64,000 nt of DNA, taken from assembly GCA_950097015.1 (NCBI GenBank), contig CATNEN010000007.1:1550001-1614000 (forward strand), written 5' to 3'. Below, one piece after another: positions 1 through 10,400 of the stretch (the first letter of the stretch is position 1; each line of letters starts with the position of its first letter). The position numbers were made by a program, and so were the translations under genes. The DNA comes from Macrostomum hystrix (lineage: Eukaryota > Platyhelminthes > Macrostomidae). The notes beneath the pieces were generated by a model, which was given only the letters and a program-made list of their open reading frames with translations, made no database searches and was not told the origin of the DNA.

Positions 1-390
1 CAGGCTAAGAGGCAGTAGAAGGCAGAGGAGAACAGACATGAGCCTGCAATGCGATCTACTGCCGCAGAGGATGGCATTCTCAATGGGACCCTGAGAAAAA
101 AACCCTACTAAAAGCGGAGAAATCTGAGAAGCAAGCAACCATAAGTACGCCAAGAAACGTCAAGCAGCTGTCGTTTCCTTCGCCCATCTCTCCATCAAGC
201 TCTTCCCAATTTCGCTGGGAGTAAATTGAGAGACAGACGGAGAGAAAGTCAAGAAATTCAGGCAAACTTTGAGACTTGAGGTGTAGGCCGTCATCCAGGG
301 GGGGGGTCATAAAATCGATAAGCTGTTCTTCTGTGAGAGATTTGAGCTGTTTTTTGGTCCAAATGGTGTTTCTCAAAGGTCAGCAAAACC
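1..390. other. Left-edge non-coding stretch, probably GPCR intron
   Basis: I see no recognisable gene here. The GPCR read on the minus strand to the right still needs TM6, TM7 and a C-terminal tail. None of these is encoded in these bases, so this is most simply intronic sequence leading to an exon outside the window. A short open frame on the minus strand (80-376) has no GPCR-like hydrophobic segment. Confidence 0.4.
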
Positions 391-805
391 TTAATCTCTT
401 GCCTTTCGCTTGCTCTCCTCGCGACTTCCGCCTCCGCCACCGCCGCTGCCACCGCCGGCGACGCCGACTGTTCCGCAGGCGTCGAGTTGTACAGGCTCCG
501 GTCTGACCAACGCCAGAACGATGGCGCAGGAGGTGTAAGCCACCACCAGCAGTGGGCACAGGAATAGCAGCACGAAGGAGGACAGGACGTAGACGTTGCG
601 TCCGATTCTATCGAAATTGTCCAGGCAGTGCTGATTGCGCATCTCGCCGTACTGGCTGACGCTGTAGAAGGGCGTCGGCTGGGCGTGCAGCGCCTGCACC
701 AGGCAGAAGGCGCTTGGCACCGCCCAGGTCAGCAGGATGAACAGGCGGGTGCGGCGGTTCGATTGGAACAGGCGACTCCGCAGTGGATGAACAATGGCCA
801 GAAAG
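391..805 (-). CDS. GPCR exon 2 (end of TM3 to ICL3)
   Basis: The acceptor AG is at 807-806. The exon encodes FLAIVHPL, TM4, ECL2 and TM5, then a Gly/Ser-rich, basic third intracellular loop. The frame meets a stop near 391, so a donor must precede it. The best one I see is a GC-type site (AAAG before GCAAGA, around 403-408). The exact 3' end is uncertain. Confidence 0.75.
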
Positions 806-3128
806 CTGGGTGCAGGTTTGGTGGAGGTTTTTGGAATTCTATCTCTTCTGGTGCGATTTTAATGAGAGATTGTAACTTCTTACTGCGCACAGTTGGGGTA
901 GGAGTTTTGGAGGTTTTATGAGATGTTTGCGGTGGGGTAAGAGTTTTGCGGAGTTGTGTGCAGTGGGGGTAGGAGTTTTGGGGGTTGTGTGCAGTGGGGA
1001 TAGCAGTTTTGGGGGTTGTGTACAGTGGGGGTAGGAGTTTTGGGGGTTGTGTGCAGTGGGGGTAGGAGTTTTGGGGGTTGTATGCAGTGGGGATAGGAGT
1101 TTTGGGGGTTGTGTGCAGTGGGGGTAGGAGTTTTGGGGTTGTGTGCAGTGGGGATAGGAGTTTTGGGGGTTGTGTGCAGTGGGGATAGGAGTTTTGGGGG
1201 TTGTGTGCAGTGGGGGTAGGAGTTTTGGGGGTTGTGTGCAGTGGGGATAGGAGTTTTGGGGGTTGTGTGCAGTGGGGGTAGGAGTTTTGGAGGTTTTATG
1301 AGATGTTTGCGGTGGGGTAAGAGTTTTGCGGAATTGTGTGAAGTGGGGGTAGGAGTTTTGGGGGTTGTGTGTGCAGTGGGGGTAGGAGTTTTGGGGGTTG
1401 TGTGTGCAGTGGGGGTAGGAGTTTGGGGTTGTGTGCAGTGGGGGTAGGAGTTTGGGGTTGTGTGCAGTGGGGATAGGAGTTTTGGGGGTTGTGTGCAGTG
1501 GGGATAGGAGTTTTGGGGGTTGTGTGCAGTGGGGGGTAGGAGTTTTGGGGTTGTTTGCAGTGGGGGTAGGAGTTTTGGGGTATTGTGTGCAGTGGGGGTA
1601 GGAGTTTTGGGGTATTGTGTGCAGTGGGTGTAGGAGTTTTGGGTGTTGTTGCAGTGGGCTAGGATTTATGGGGTTGCTTAAAGTGCACAGTATAGAAGAG
1701 TTTTCAGGGTCAGTTTGCAGTGAGCACAACCGATTGAATTTAGTCAGCAAAATATTTTCATAAAGGAAACGATTGCACTATAAGGATTAAGCAAAAATTT
1801 GAATCTCAAATAAAATAAATAGTGAATGGTGTGAGACTGCGCATTTGCAACCAGCCAATTTAAGTCATTAGCACTTGCAACAAGCGAATGGTCCGCTTGA
1901 GGGCCAGACCAAGGGGATAATAAAACTTATCCCATAAATCCCAAAGCTCCCAATCGACACAAGGCCTCAGTAAATCACTCAGAGTTAGCAGAGCAGCTCT
2001 GCCAGTCTAGCTGCTTCAAATTAGACGCAACTGGGAGCTAAATCCCGAATTCCCTTTGTAAATTTCCCCATCTTAAAAGCTGACGGCCTCCTTCGGCACC
2101 TGCCCTCGAGGCGTCTCCCATTGGCAATATCTGATTCGCCTCGCATTATAATTGATTTGCACTGGAACACTATGGAAAAGGAAGTTAACCTGACGCACTT
2201 CCCTTTGAGTTTTCCGCTAATTCTCTGTGAAGGTGTCAATCACTGGCGGCTTTAGAGCTCTAAGATGACTTTCGAAAAAACTCGAATCATTTTTACATTT
2301 TTACTCGATCTCAATTATTGCCACCCTACAGTCCCTCCCCCACCTGAAGTCACTCCGCTAACGGAAGTCACTCCCCAACCTGAAGTCTCATCCCTAACGG
2401 AAGTCACTCCCCAACCTGAAGTCTCATCCCTAACTGAAGTCACTCCCTCACCTGAAGTCACATCCGAACCTGAAGTCGCTCCCCCACCTGAAGTCACTCC
2501 GCTACCTACCGGAAGTCACTCCGCTACCTACCGGAAGTCACTCCGCTACCTACCGGAAGTCACTCCGCTACCTACCGGAAGTCACTCCGCTACCTACCGG
2601 AAGTCACTCCGCTACCTACCGGAAGTCACTCCGCTACCTACCGGAAGTCACTCCGCTACCTACCGGAAGTCACTCCCCCACCTGAAGTCACTTCCCCACC
2701 TGAAGTCTCTCCCAGACAGGTGCCGGTACCCGCAGGGCTTACCGTTCGATGCAGATTGCCACCAGTGTCAGCAGGCTGGTGAACACCAGCAGCATGAGGA
2801 AGAAGCTGAGCAATGCGCAGCCAATCTGGTTGAAGACGGCTGCAGCCATCCAGCATGGACCCATGAGCTGCAGGCCCTTAAACGGCACAACAACAACTGA
2901 TGCCAGCAGATCAGTGATGGCCAGATTGAGAATGTACCAGTTAGTAGCGGTGTGCATAGCCCTATTGGCACACACTGTTATCACTACCAGCAGGTTGCCA
3001 GCAAACATAAGCAGGCCCACAGTGGTCCAAGCCGCAATTAACACGCCTCTTAGCGGTGTCCAGTGCAGCAGGTCCGTGTAATTGGTTGGCTGAACTACCA
3101 GACAGTTGGCCGGCTGCTGTTGCATCAT
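391..3128 (-). CDS. Class A (rhodopsin-like) GPCR, neuropeptide-receptor type, partial (TM1-TM5)
   Basis: Two exons are visible: 3128-2743 and 805 to about 391. The first ends in GAA CG before GTAAGC and the second starts with C after a CCCAG acceptor, so the phase-2 join completes an Arg codon and gives the E/DRY-type motif ERF followed by LAIVHPL. Exon 1 holds a short N-terminus with an N-glycosylation site (NYT), TM1 with GN, TM2 with NLAITDLL, and TM3 with Cys3.25 25 residues before Arg3.50. Exon 2 holds TM4 (LTWAVP), an ECL2 cysteine and TM5 with Pro. Position 3.32 is Leu, which argues against an aminergic receptor. I chose the ATG at 3128 (Met-Met-Gln); the open frame extends further upstream but without an ATG. 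TM6-TM7 lie outside the window. The ligand cannot be named. The protein would be a plasma-membrane receptor. Confidence 0.85.
890..1660. repeat. G-rich minisatellite, about 31-bp unit (GPCR intron 1)
   Basis: About 25 imperfect copies are present. The unit core reads GTTGTGTGCAGTGGGG then TAGGAGTTTTGGGG on the plus strand. Each unit carries two runs of four or five G, so the plus strand (antisense to the GPCR) is strongly G-rich. Open frames across it exist only because of the repeat period. Confidence 0.9.
1661..2330. other. Unique intronic sequence of the GPCR
   Basis: This is about 670 bp of single-copy, moderately AT-rich intron between two minisatellites. I see no exon, RNA gene or mobile element. 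Confidence 0.4.
2333..2716. repeat. Minisatellite with 22-bp and 18-bp units next to the GPCR donor
   Basis: The left part has diverged units with the core CTGAAGTCACTCC. The right part has about eight near-identical 22-bp units (GGAAGTCACTCCGCTACCTACC without its last two bases as the core). It ends about 26 nt from the GPCR exon 1 donor at 2742, so it begins just inside the intron in the transcribed direction. Confidence 0.85.
2743..3128 (-). CDS. GPCR exon 1 (N-terminus to TM3)
   Basis: The exon has 386 nt, or 128 codons plus two bases. It runs from a double ATG through TM1-TM3 to CIER, then the GTAAGC donor at 2742. The glycosylation site, the TM2 aspartate and the TM3 cysteine are all present. 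Confidence 0.8.
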
Positions 3129-3365
3129 CCAGCATTGATTAGTTGATCTCCTGCAAGTCTCGGATGGGAACTGTTTTGGCCTTGGTAACAGGGCGCCCGA
3201 TAGCACTGAGGATTTTTATGTGGGACAGACGACCCCTGCCTATGGCCCAGGATCAGATAGGTGGCGCCCATTGGTTAATAAATCCCATTTGCCAGTTTTC
3301 CAAACGGGATTTGACGAGATGAGAAACTTTTGGGAGCTGGGATTTTTAAGAAAGGTTGACGGGAA

Positions 3366-4130
3366 ATCTACCACTCTCTCCCATCTACCACTCTCTCCCA
3401 TCTACCACTCTCTCCCATCTACCACTCTCTCCCATCTACCACTCTCTCCCATCTACCACTCTCTCCCATCTACCACTCTCTCCCATCTACCACTCTCTCC
3501 CATCTACCACTCTCTCCCATCTACCACTCTCTCCCATCTACTCTCTCCCATCTACCACTCTCTCCCATCTGCCACTCTCTCCCATCTACTCTCTCCCATC
3601 TACCACTCTCTCCCATCTACCACTCTCTCCCATCTACCACTCTCTCCCATCTGCCACTCTCTCCCATCTACCACTCTCTCCCATCTACCACTCTCTCCCA
3701 TCTGCCACTCTCTCCCATCTGCCACTCTCTCCCATCTACCACTCTCTCCCATCTACCACTCTCTCCCATCTGCCACTCTCTCCCATCTGCCACTCTCTCC
3801 CATCTACCACTCTCTCCTATCTACCACTCTCTCTCCCATCTACCACTCTCTCCCATCTGCTCTCTCCCATCTACCACTCTCTCCCATCTGCTCTCTCCCA
3901 TCTACCACTCTCTCCCATCTGCCACTCTCTCCCATCTGCCACTCTCTCCCATCTACCACTCTCTCACATCTACCGCTCTCTCCCATCTGCTCTCTCCCAT
4001 CTACCACTCTCTCCCATCTACCACTCTCTCCCATCTACCACTCTCTCCCATCTACCACTCTCGCCCATCTACCACTCTCTCCCATCTACCACTCTCTCCC
4101 ATCTACCACTCTCTCCCATCTACCACAGTG
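3366..4130. repeat. 17-bp pyrimidine minisatellite
   Basis: About 45 copies of CCATCTACCACTCTCTC, with T-to-G point variants (CTGCC) and some deleted units, lie upstream of the GPCR start. The array runs into a long CT-rich tract. Because 17 is not a multiple of three, frames rotate through it and give artificial open frames. Confidence 0.95.
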
Positions 4131-4300
4131 TCCTCTTTCCTCTCTCCCGCTCTCTCTCTCCCTCTCTCCCTCTCTCTCAGGCCAGCACCGGCGTCTCGTA
4201 CGACCGAGTCAGTGCCACGGAGTTGAGTGAGTATGGATTGAGTTGCGGGGCGCTGCCGAATCGATTACGATATGTTGAGATTGAAAGCTGGATTTGAACA
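4131..4300. other. CT-rich tract and short GC-rich island
   Basis: A long polypyrimidine tract ends in CTCAG at 4180. It is followed by a 46-nt GC-rich stretch (4181-4226) and then GTGAGT at 4227. This looks like an internal exon on the plus strand, but I cannot attach it to a gene, so I leave it as a candidate. Confidence 0.3.
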
Positions 4301-4405
4301 AGCGCCTATAGCCTAATGGCTAGAGCGCTAGGCTAGACTCTACTGATGAGCTCCAATAAGAGCGAAACGCGTCTGGAGTTGCCTTGGTTCGAATCCTGAT
4401 TTCAA
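4301..4405 (+). mobile_element. tRNA-derived short element (SINE-like) carrying a hammerhead ribozyme
   Basis: A pol III A-box-like block (TAGCCTAATGG, 4309-4319) is followed by a B-box (GGTTCGAATCC, 4386-4396). Between them, where a tRNA would have its anticodon and variable arms, sits a hammerhead ribozyme core. The tRNA cloverleaf is decayed: the D- and T-stems have mismatches. A T-rich tail follows at about 4401-4412. Schistosome satellite/SINE elements that combine pol III boxes with a hammerhead are a known precedent, and this copy may belong to such a class. Confidence 0.6.
4334..4382 (+). ncRNA. Type I hammerhead ribozyme motif
   Basis: The core CTGATGA (4343-4349) is followed by stem II GCTC/GAGC (4350-4353 with 4360-4363) closed by a six-base loop, then GAAA (4364-4367). 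C4368 can pair with G4371, giving a minimal stem III, and a GTC cleavage triplet ends at 4373. Stem I pairs about seven positions: bases before 4343 (GACTCTA) with TGGAGTT after 4373, including G-T wobbles. All invariant core bases are present. The very short stem III resembles other metazoan retroelement hammerheads, which are thought to work best as dimers. Activity is inferred, not shown. Confidence 0.75.
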
Positions 4406-4412
4406 TTTTTTT

Positions 4413-5065
4413 CGATACATATCGGAACCGATTCCAACATTAGATTTTTGAAATTCAATGGGCAGTGTCCTCTCTCCTCTCTCCCGCTCTCTCTCTCTCC
4501 CTCTCTCCCTCTCCCATCTACCACTCTCTCCCATCTACCACTCTCTCCCTCCACAACTCAATGAGTCTACTTAACTGGCATTTGGCCGCCCATTTACAGA
4601 AAAATTGCTCACTTTTGTCATTTGTGAACAAGAACCCCATAATTACCACAATTTATTTGCACTTCAGCCGGGAAAAATTCTACTTCTAGACAAGACCAAA
4701 TGCAGTCTGGCGGGTATTCTAAGTGGTTAATTTATTTGAGTACCTACGAGTAGTTAAGTGTTTTGTTTAACCGCTGACTTGCCTGCAGAGACCGTTCCTG
4801 TCAATTAGCGCTGCTCTGCCTCAGCCTGCGGAGCTCATGCTCACACCCAGGCCTGATTCTATTATCGGATCTGGGAGAAGGGAATTTGTTGCCATGGCAA
4901 CTAATAAATTCTGCCGCTATCGTCACCCAGAATTATAGAGAGGGTAGGAAAGAAATCTAAGAAGGTTTAAACCATGTTTAAGGGTGCCCCAGTATTAAAG
5001 AATTATGGATGAGTAGAGTAAACAGGATTGATGGGATGAGGGATTTAAAATGCCAAACTAGAAGA
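4413..5065. other. Intergenic, no gene seen; short second copy of the 17-bp repeat
   Basis: A CT-rich tract at 4468-4515 and about two to three units of the same 17-bp repeat (to about 4550) sit right of the tRNA-like element. The short element may therefore have inserted into, or separates, two parts of one pyrimidine array. The rest is unremarkable AT-rich sequence. Confidence 0.5.
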
Positions 5066-5069
5066 GATT

Positions 5070-5265
5070 AAGAAGCTGGGAATGAAGAACAGGGAATGAA
5101 CAGGGAATGAAGAAAAATGAATGAAGAATAGGGAATGAACAGGGACTGAACGGGGAGTGAAGAATGTGGAATGAACAGGGAGTGAAGAACACGGAATGAA
5201 CAGTGAATGAAGAACACGGAATGAACAGTGAATGAAGAACAGGGAATGAACAGGGAATGAAGAAC
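5070..5265. repeat. GAATGAACAGGGA-type minisatellite
   Basis: Imperfect copies of a short purine-rich unit (GGAATGAACAGGGAATGAAG and variants) cover about 200 bp. I see no gene in it. Confidence 0.8.
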
Positions 5266-5756
5266 AGATTGAACAACACTGGACGAACACTGGTGCTTTG
5301 GCATTTGGCTTTGAGCAGGGTAGCAAGCCAATGGCTTTTGTGACCAGCTCGTCGGCAGCGGAGGGGTTGATCGTCTATAATTTATTCCCATCCGTAGGGG
5401 ATTTTTTAGGGGATTTGATCGTTCATGGATGGGCTTTATCCACGGCAATCCCCAATCTTTATGGGCTTCTCGTGAAGAAACAACAGGAAAGCCCGTGTCT
5501 CTGTGGCTCTATTGCAGAGGCTGGATGGCTTCGAGAAGAAAATCTGCAACGCTGCCATGCCCCGCTCATGCACAATGAAGTTTCACGCTAAAGTGCAACT
5601 GAGTTTGGCTGAGACTAGACTCTCCAAATTACGCAGCAGCAGCAGTAACAGCAGAAATTTATTAGATTCAACAACGATTGATGGGTTTTTATTAACTTTG
5701 CATTTGTTTGGCATTTTGTCTTTAATGCATGTCTTTTTATTCATTTGTCTTCCTGC
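5266..5756. other. Intergenic, no gene seen
   Basis: This is single-copy sequence between two repeats. It contains short open frames with no recognisable domain and one CAG-type triplet run near 5633. I support no gene here. Confidence 0.4.
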
Positions 5757-5841
5757 ATCTGTCTGTTTGTCTGTCTGTCTGTCTGTGCTGGGTGTCTGTC
5801 TGTTTTTCTGTCTGTCTGTCTGTCTGTCTGTCTGTGCTGGG

Positions 5842-5872
<31 letters not shown>

Positions 5873-5878
5873 GCTGGG

Positions 5879-5921
<43 letters not shown>

Positions 5922-6012
5922 GCTGGGTGTCTGTCTGTCTGTCTGTGCTGGGTGTCTGTCTGTCTGTCTGTGCTGGGTGTCTGTCTGTCTGTGCTGGGTG
6001 TCTGTCTGTTTT

Positions 6013-6049
<37 letters not shown>

Positions 6050-6105
6050 GCTGGGTGTCTGTCTGTCTGTCTGTGCTGGGTGTCTGTCTGTCTGTCTGTG
6101 CTGGG

Positions 6106-6136
<31 letters not shown>

Positions 6137-6156
6137 GCTGGGTGTCTGTCTGTTTT

Positions 6157-6195
<39 letters not shown>

Positions 6196-6224
6196 TTCTG
6201 TCTGTCTGTCTGTCTGTCTGTTTT

Positions 6225-6293
<69 letters not shown>

Positions 6294-6328
6294 TTTTCTG
6301 TCTGTCTGTCTGTCTGTCTGTCTTTTTT

Positions 6329-6369
<41 letters not shown>

Positions 6370-6408
6370 TTTTCTGTCTGTCTGTCTGTCTGTCCGTCTG
6401 TCTGTTTT

Positions 6409-6439
<31 letters not shown>

Positions 6440-6465
6440 GTCTGTCTGTCTGTCTGTCTATCAAT
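5757..6465. repeat. (TGTC)n microsatellite with an interspersed TGCTGGGTGTC variant
   Basis: About 700 bp of TCTG/TGTC tetranucleotide. The left two thirds contains roughly a dozen interruptions of the form GTGCTGGGTGTC, which makes a compound higher-order array. The right third is nearly pure with occasional TTTTTC interruptions. Open frames on both strands arise because the unit lacks stop codons. Confidence 0.95.
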
Positions 6466-7179
6466 ATGTCTGTCTGCGTCTTCTATTAAAAAATTCTTTC
6501 GTGTTCTTATTTTTAGACCAAAACAGAAATGTTTAGGAACACATTAACAGACTAACATAACATTTCTTCAAAAAGTCCTCTCGAGTGTAATAACAAAGTG
6601 CACCAATGCCAAAATTTACTTTGAAATTCGAGCAGAAGGCGACCAAATGATTAAAAGTGTAATGGATCTGAGCCCAAAATGCCAAACTTATTATTTAAAG
6701 AGATGCGAGAAATTTGAGCCACTCATTAGTCCAACTGAAATAAATTTAAGCCTGAGCAATTAAAACAAACCATTGCGTTTTTCAGAATTTACATCTCGTC
6801 ATAATACGTTAGATATAATGTATAGCATATAGTAGTATTGTAGTTCTAACAACTGCGCAGCAGCAGCAACTGATCGTTATTGATTGACCCTTGCATCACA
6901 ATCTACTGAGACGGGATATGTGATGAAGATAAAAAATATTTCTCCCGTCCCGGAGGCAGTGGGCAGCAACAAGGCTTATTGATTTTATTAGAGTTAGTAA
7001 CCCAGCCCGCCAGATGAGATTATGACGGGACTAAGGCTGCTCCGGCGAGGCCATCAGCGACCTGTCATGGAGAGAGGCTGCTGCTGCTGCTGTGAGAGGT
7101 GCCGCTGAAAGATCAAACCCCCCTCCGCTTGGACAAAGAGAGGGAAGGAGAGAGTGCGTCCGATCGACTAAATTAATCA
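6466..7179. other. Intergenic, no gene seen
   Basis: The sequence is AT-rich to about 6900, then more GC-balanced, with a short GCT triplet run near 7078. I see no exon, RNA gene or element. Confidence 0.4.
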
Positions 7180-7440
7180 TTGACGAAGTAATGATTGGCT
7201 AAGCAGGTAATGAGTTACTGAATTGCTGGGCGAGTGTGTGAATAAGGTGAGCGACTGATGGCTTGATTGATTGACGGGTTGATTAACGAATCGATTGATT
7301 GATGAATTGTTTAAATGATTGACTGATGGGTTGATCGCATAATTGACTGATAAGTTGGTTAACTGATTGATGGGTTGATTGGTTGATTGATTGATGAATG
7401 GGTTGAGTGAATGAGTGAATGAGTGAATGAGCCAGCCGGT
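7180..7440. repeat. Degenerate TTGATTGA-type repeat
   Basis: Loosely periodic sequence built from TTGATTGATTGA, GGGTTGATT and GAGTGAATGAG directly flanks the 33-bp array. The final GAGTGAATG words match part of the 33-bp unit, so this could be the array's diverged edge. Confidence 0.6.
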
Positions 7441-7441
7441 G

Positions 7442-10400
7442 GGTGGCAGAGTAAGAGTGAATGTGAATAACATGTGACGGTGAGTTAGAGTGAATGTGAA
7501 CAATATGTGACGGTGAGTTAGAGTGAATGTGAGCAACATGTGACGGTGAGTTAGAGTGAATGTGAACAACATGTGACGGTGAGTTAGAGTGAATGTGAAC
7601 AACATGTGACGGTGAGTTAGAGTGAATGTGAACAACATGTGACGGTGAGTTAGAGTGAATGTGAGCAACATGTGACGGTGAGTTAGAGTGAATGTGAACA
7701 ACATGTGACGGTGAGTTAGAGTGAATGTGAACAACATGTGACGGTGAGTTAGAGTGAATGTGAGCAACATGTGACGGTGAGTTAGAGTGAATGTGAGCAA
7801 CATGTGACGGTGAGTTAGAGTGAATGTGAACAACATGTGACGGTGAGTTAGAGTGAATGTGAACAACATGTGACGGTGAGTTAGAGTGAATGTGAACAAC
7901 ATGTGACGGTGAGTTAGAGTGAATGTGAGCAACATGTGACGGTGAGTTAGAGTGAATGTGAACAACATGTGACGGTGAGTTAGAGTGAATGTGAACAACA
8001 TGTGACGGTGAGTTAGAGTGAATGTGAGCAACATGTGACGGTGAGTTAGAGTGAATGTGAGCAACATGTGACGGTGAGTTAGAGTGAATGTGAACAACAT
8101 GTGACGGTGAGTTAGAGTGAATGTGAACAACATGTGACGGTGAGTTAGAGTGAATGTGAACAACATGTGACGGTGAGTTAGAGTGAATGTGAACAACATG
8201 TGACGGTGAGTTAGAGTGAATGTGAACAACATGTGACGGTGAGTTAGAGTAAATGTGAACAACATGTGACGGTGAGTTAGAGTGAATGTGAACAACATGT
8301 GACGGTGAGTTAGAGTGAATGTTAACAACATGTGACGGTGAGTTAGAGTGAATGTGAACAATATGTGACGGTGAGTTAGAGTGAATGTTAACAACATGTG
8401 ACGGTGAGTTAGAGTGAATGTGAGCAACATGTGACGGTGAGTTAGAGTGAATGTGAACAACATGTGACGGTGAGTTAGAGTGAATGTGAACAACATGTGA
8501 CGGTGAGTTAGAGTGAACGTTAACAACATGTGACGGTGAGTTAGAGTGAATGTGAACAACATGTGACGGTGAGTTAGAGTGAATGTGAACAATATGTGAC
8601 GGTGAGTTAGAGTGAATGTTAACAACATGTGACGGTGAGTTAGAGTGAATGTGAGCAACATGTGACGGTGAGTTAGAGTGAATGTGAACAACATGTGACG
8701 GTGAGTTAGAGTGAATGTGAACAACATGTGACGGTGAGTTAGAGTGAACGTTAACAACATGTGACGGTGAGTTAGAGTGAATGTGAACAACATGTGACGG
8801 TGAGTTAGAGTGAATGTGAACAATATGTGACGGTGAGTTAGAGTGAATGTTAACAACATGTGACGGTGAGTTAGAGTGAATGTGAGCAACATGTGACGGT
8901 GAGTTAGAGTGAATGTGAGCAACATGTGACGGTGAGTTAGAGTGAATGTGAGCAACATGTGACGGTGAGTTAGAGTGAATGTGAACAACATGTGACGGTG
9001 AGTTAGAGTGAATGTGAACAACATGTGACGGTGAGTTAGAGTGAATGTGAGCAACATGTGACGGTGAGTTAGAGTGAATGTGAACAACATGTGACGGTGA
9101 GTTAGAGTGAATGTGAACAACATGTGACGGTGAGTTAGAGTGAATGTGAACAATATGTCACGGTGAGTTAGAGTGAATGTTAACAACATGTGACGGTGAG
9201 TTAGAGTGAATGTGAGCAACATGTGACGGTGAGTTAGAGTGAATGTGAACAACATGTGACGGTGAGTTAGAGTGAATGTGAACAACATGTGACGGTGAGT
9301 TAGAGTGAATGTTAACAACATGTGACGGTGAGTTAGAGTGAATGTGAACAACATGTGACGGTGAGTTAGAGTGAATGTGAACAACATGTGACGGTGAGTT
9401 AGAGTGAATGTGAACAACATGTGACGGTGAGTTAGAGTGAATGTGAAGCAACATGTGACGGTGAGTTAGAGTGAATGTGAGCAACATGTGACGGTGAGTT
9501 AGAGTGAATGTGAACAACATGTGACGGTGAGTTAGAGTGAATGTGAACAACATGTGACGGTGAGTTAGAGTGAATGTGAACAACATGTGACGGTGAGTTA
9601 GAGTGAATGTGAGCAACATGTGACGGTGAGTTAGAGTGAATGTGAACAACATGTGACGGTGAGTTAGAGTGAATGTGAACAACATGTGACGGTGAGTTAG
9701 AGTGAATGTGAACAACATGTGACGGTGAGTTAGAGTGAATGTGAGCAACATGTGACGGTGAGTTAGAGTGAATGTGAACAACATGTGACGGTGAGTTAGA
9801 GTGAATGTGAACAACATGTGACGGTGAGTTAGAGTGAATGTGAACAACATGTGACGGTGAGTTAGAGTGAATGTGAACAACATGTGACGGTGAGTTAGAG
9901 TGAATGTTAACAACATGTGACGGTGAGTTAGAGTGAATGTGAACAACATGTGACGGTGAGTTAGAGTGAATGTGAACAATATGTGACGGTGAGTTAGAGT
10001 GAATGTTAACAACATGTGACGGTGAGTTAGAGTGAATGTGAGCAACATGTGACGGTGAGTTAGAGTGAATGTGAACAACATGTGACGGTGAGTTAGAGTG
10101 AATGTGAACAACATGTGACGGTGAGTTAGAGTGAATGTTAACAACATGTGACGGTGAGTTAGAGTGAATGTGAACAACATGTGACGGTGAGTTAGAGTGA
10201 ATGTGAACAATATGTGACGGTGAGTTAGAGTGAATGTTAACAACATGTGACGGTGAGTTAGAGTGAATGTGAAGCAACATGTGACGGTGAGTTAGAGTGA
10301 ATGTGAGCAACATGTGACGGTGAGTTAGAGTGAATGTGAACAACATGTGACGGTGAGTTAGAGTGAATGTGAACAACATGTGACGGTGAGTTAGAGTGAA

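Noticed and set aside
5503..6547. Cys/Leu/Ser- and Thr/Asp/Arg-rich open frames on both strands
   Set aside because: They are the translation of the TGTC tetranucleotide tract in several frames, with no non-repeat domain.
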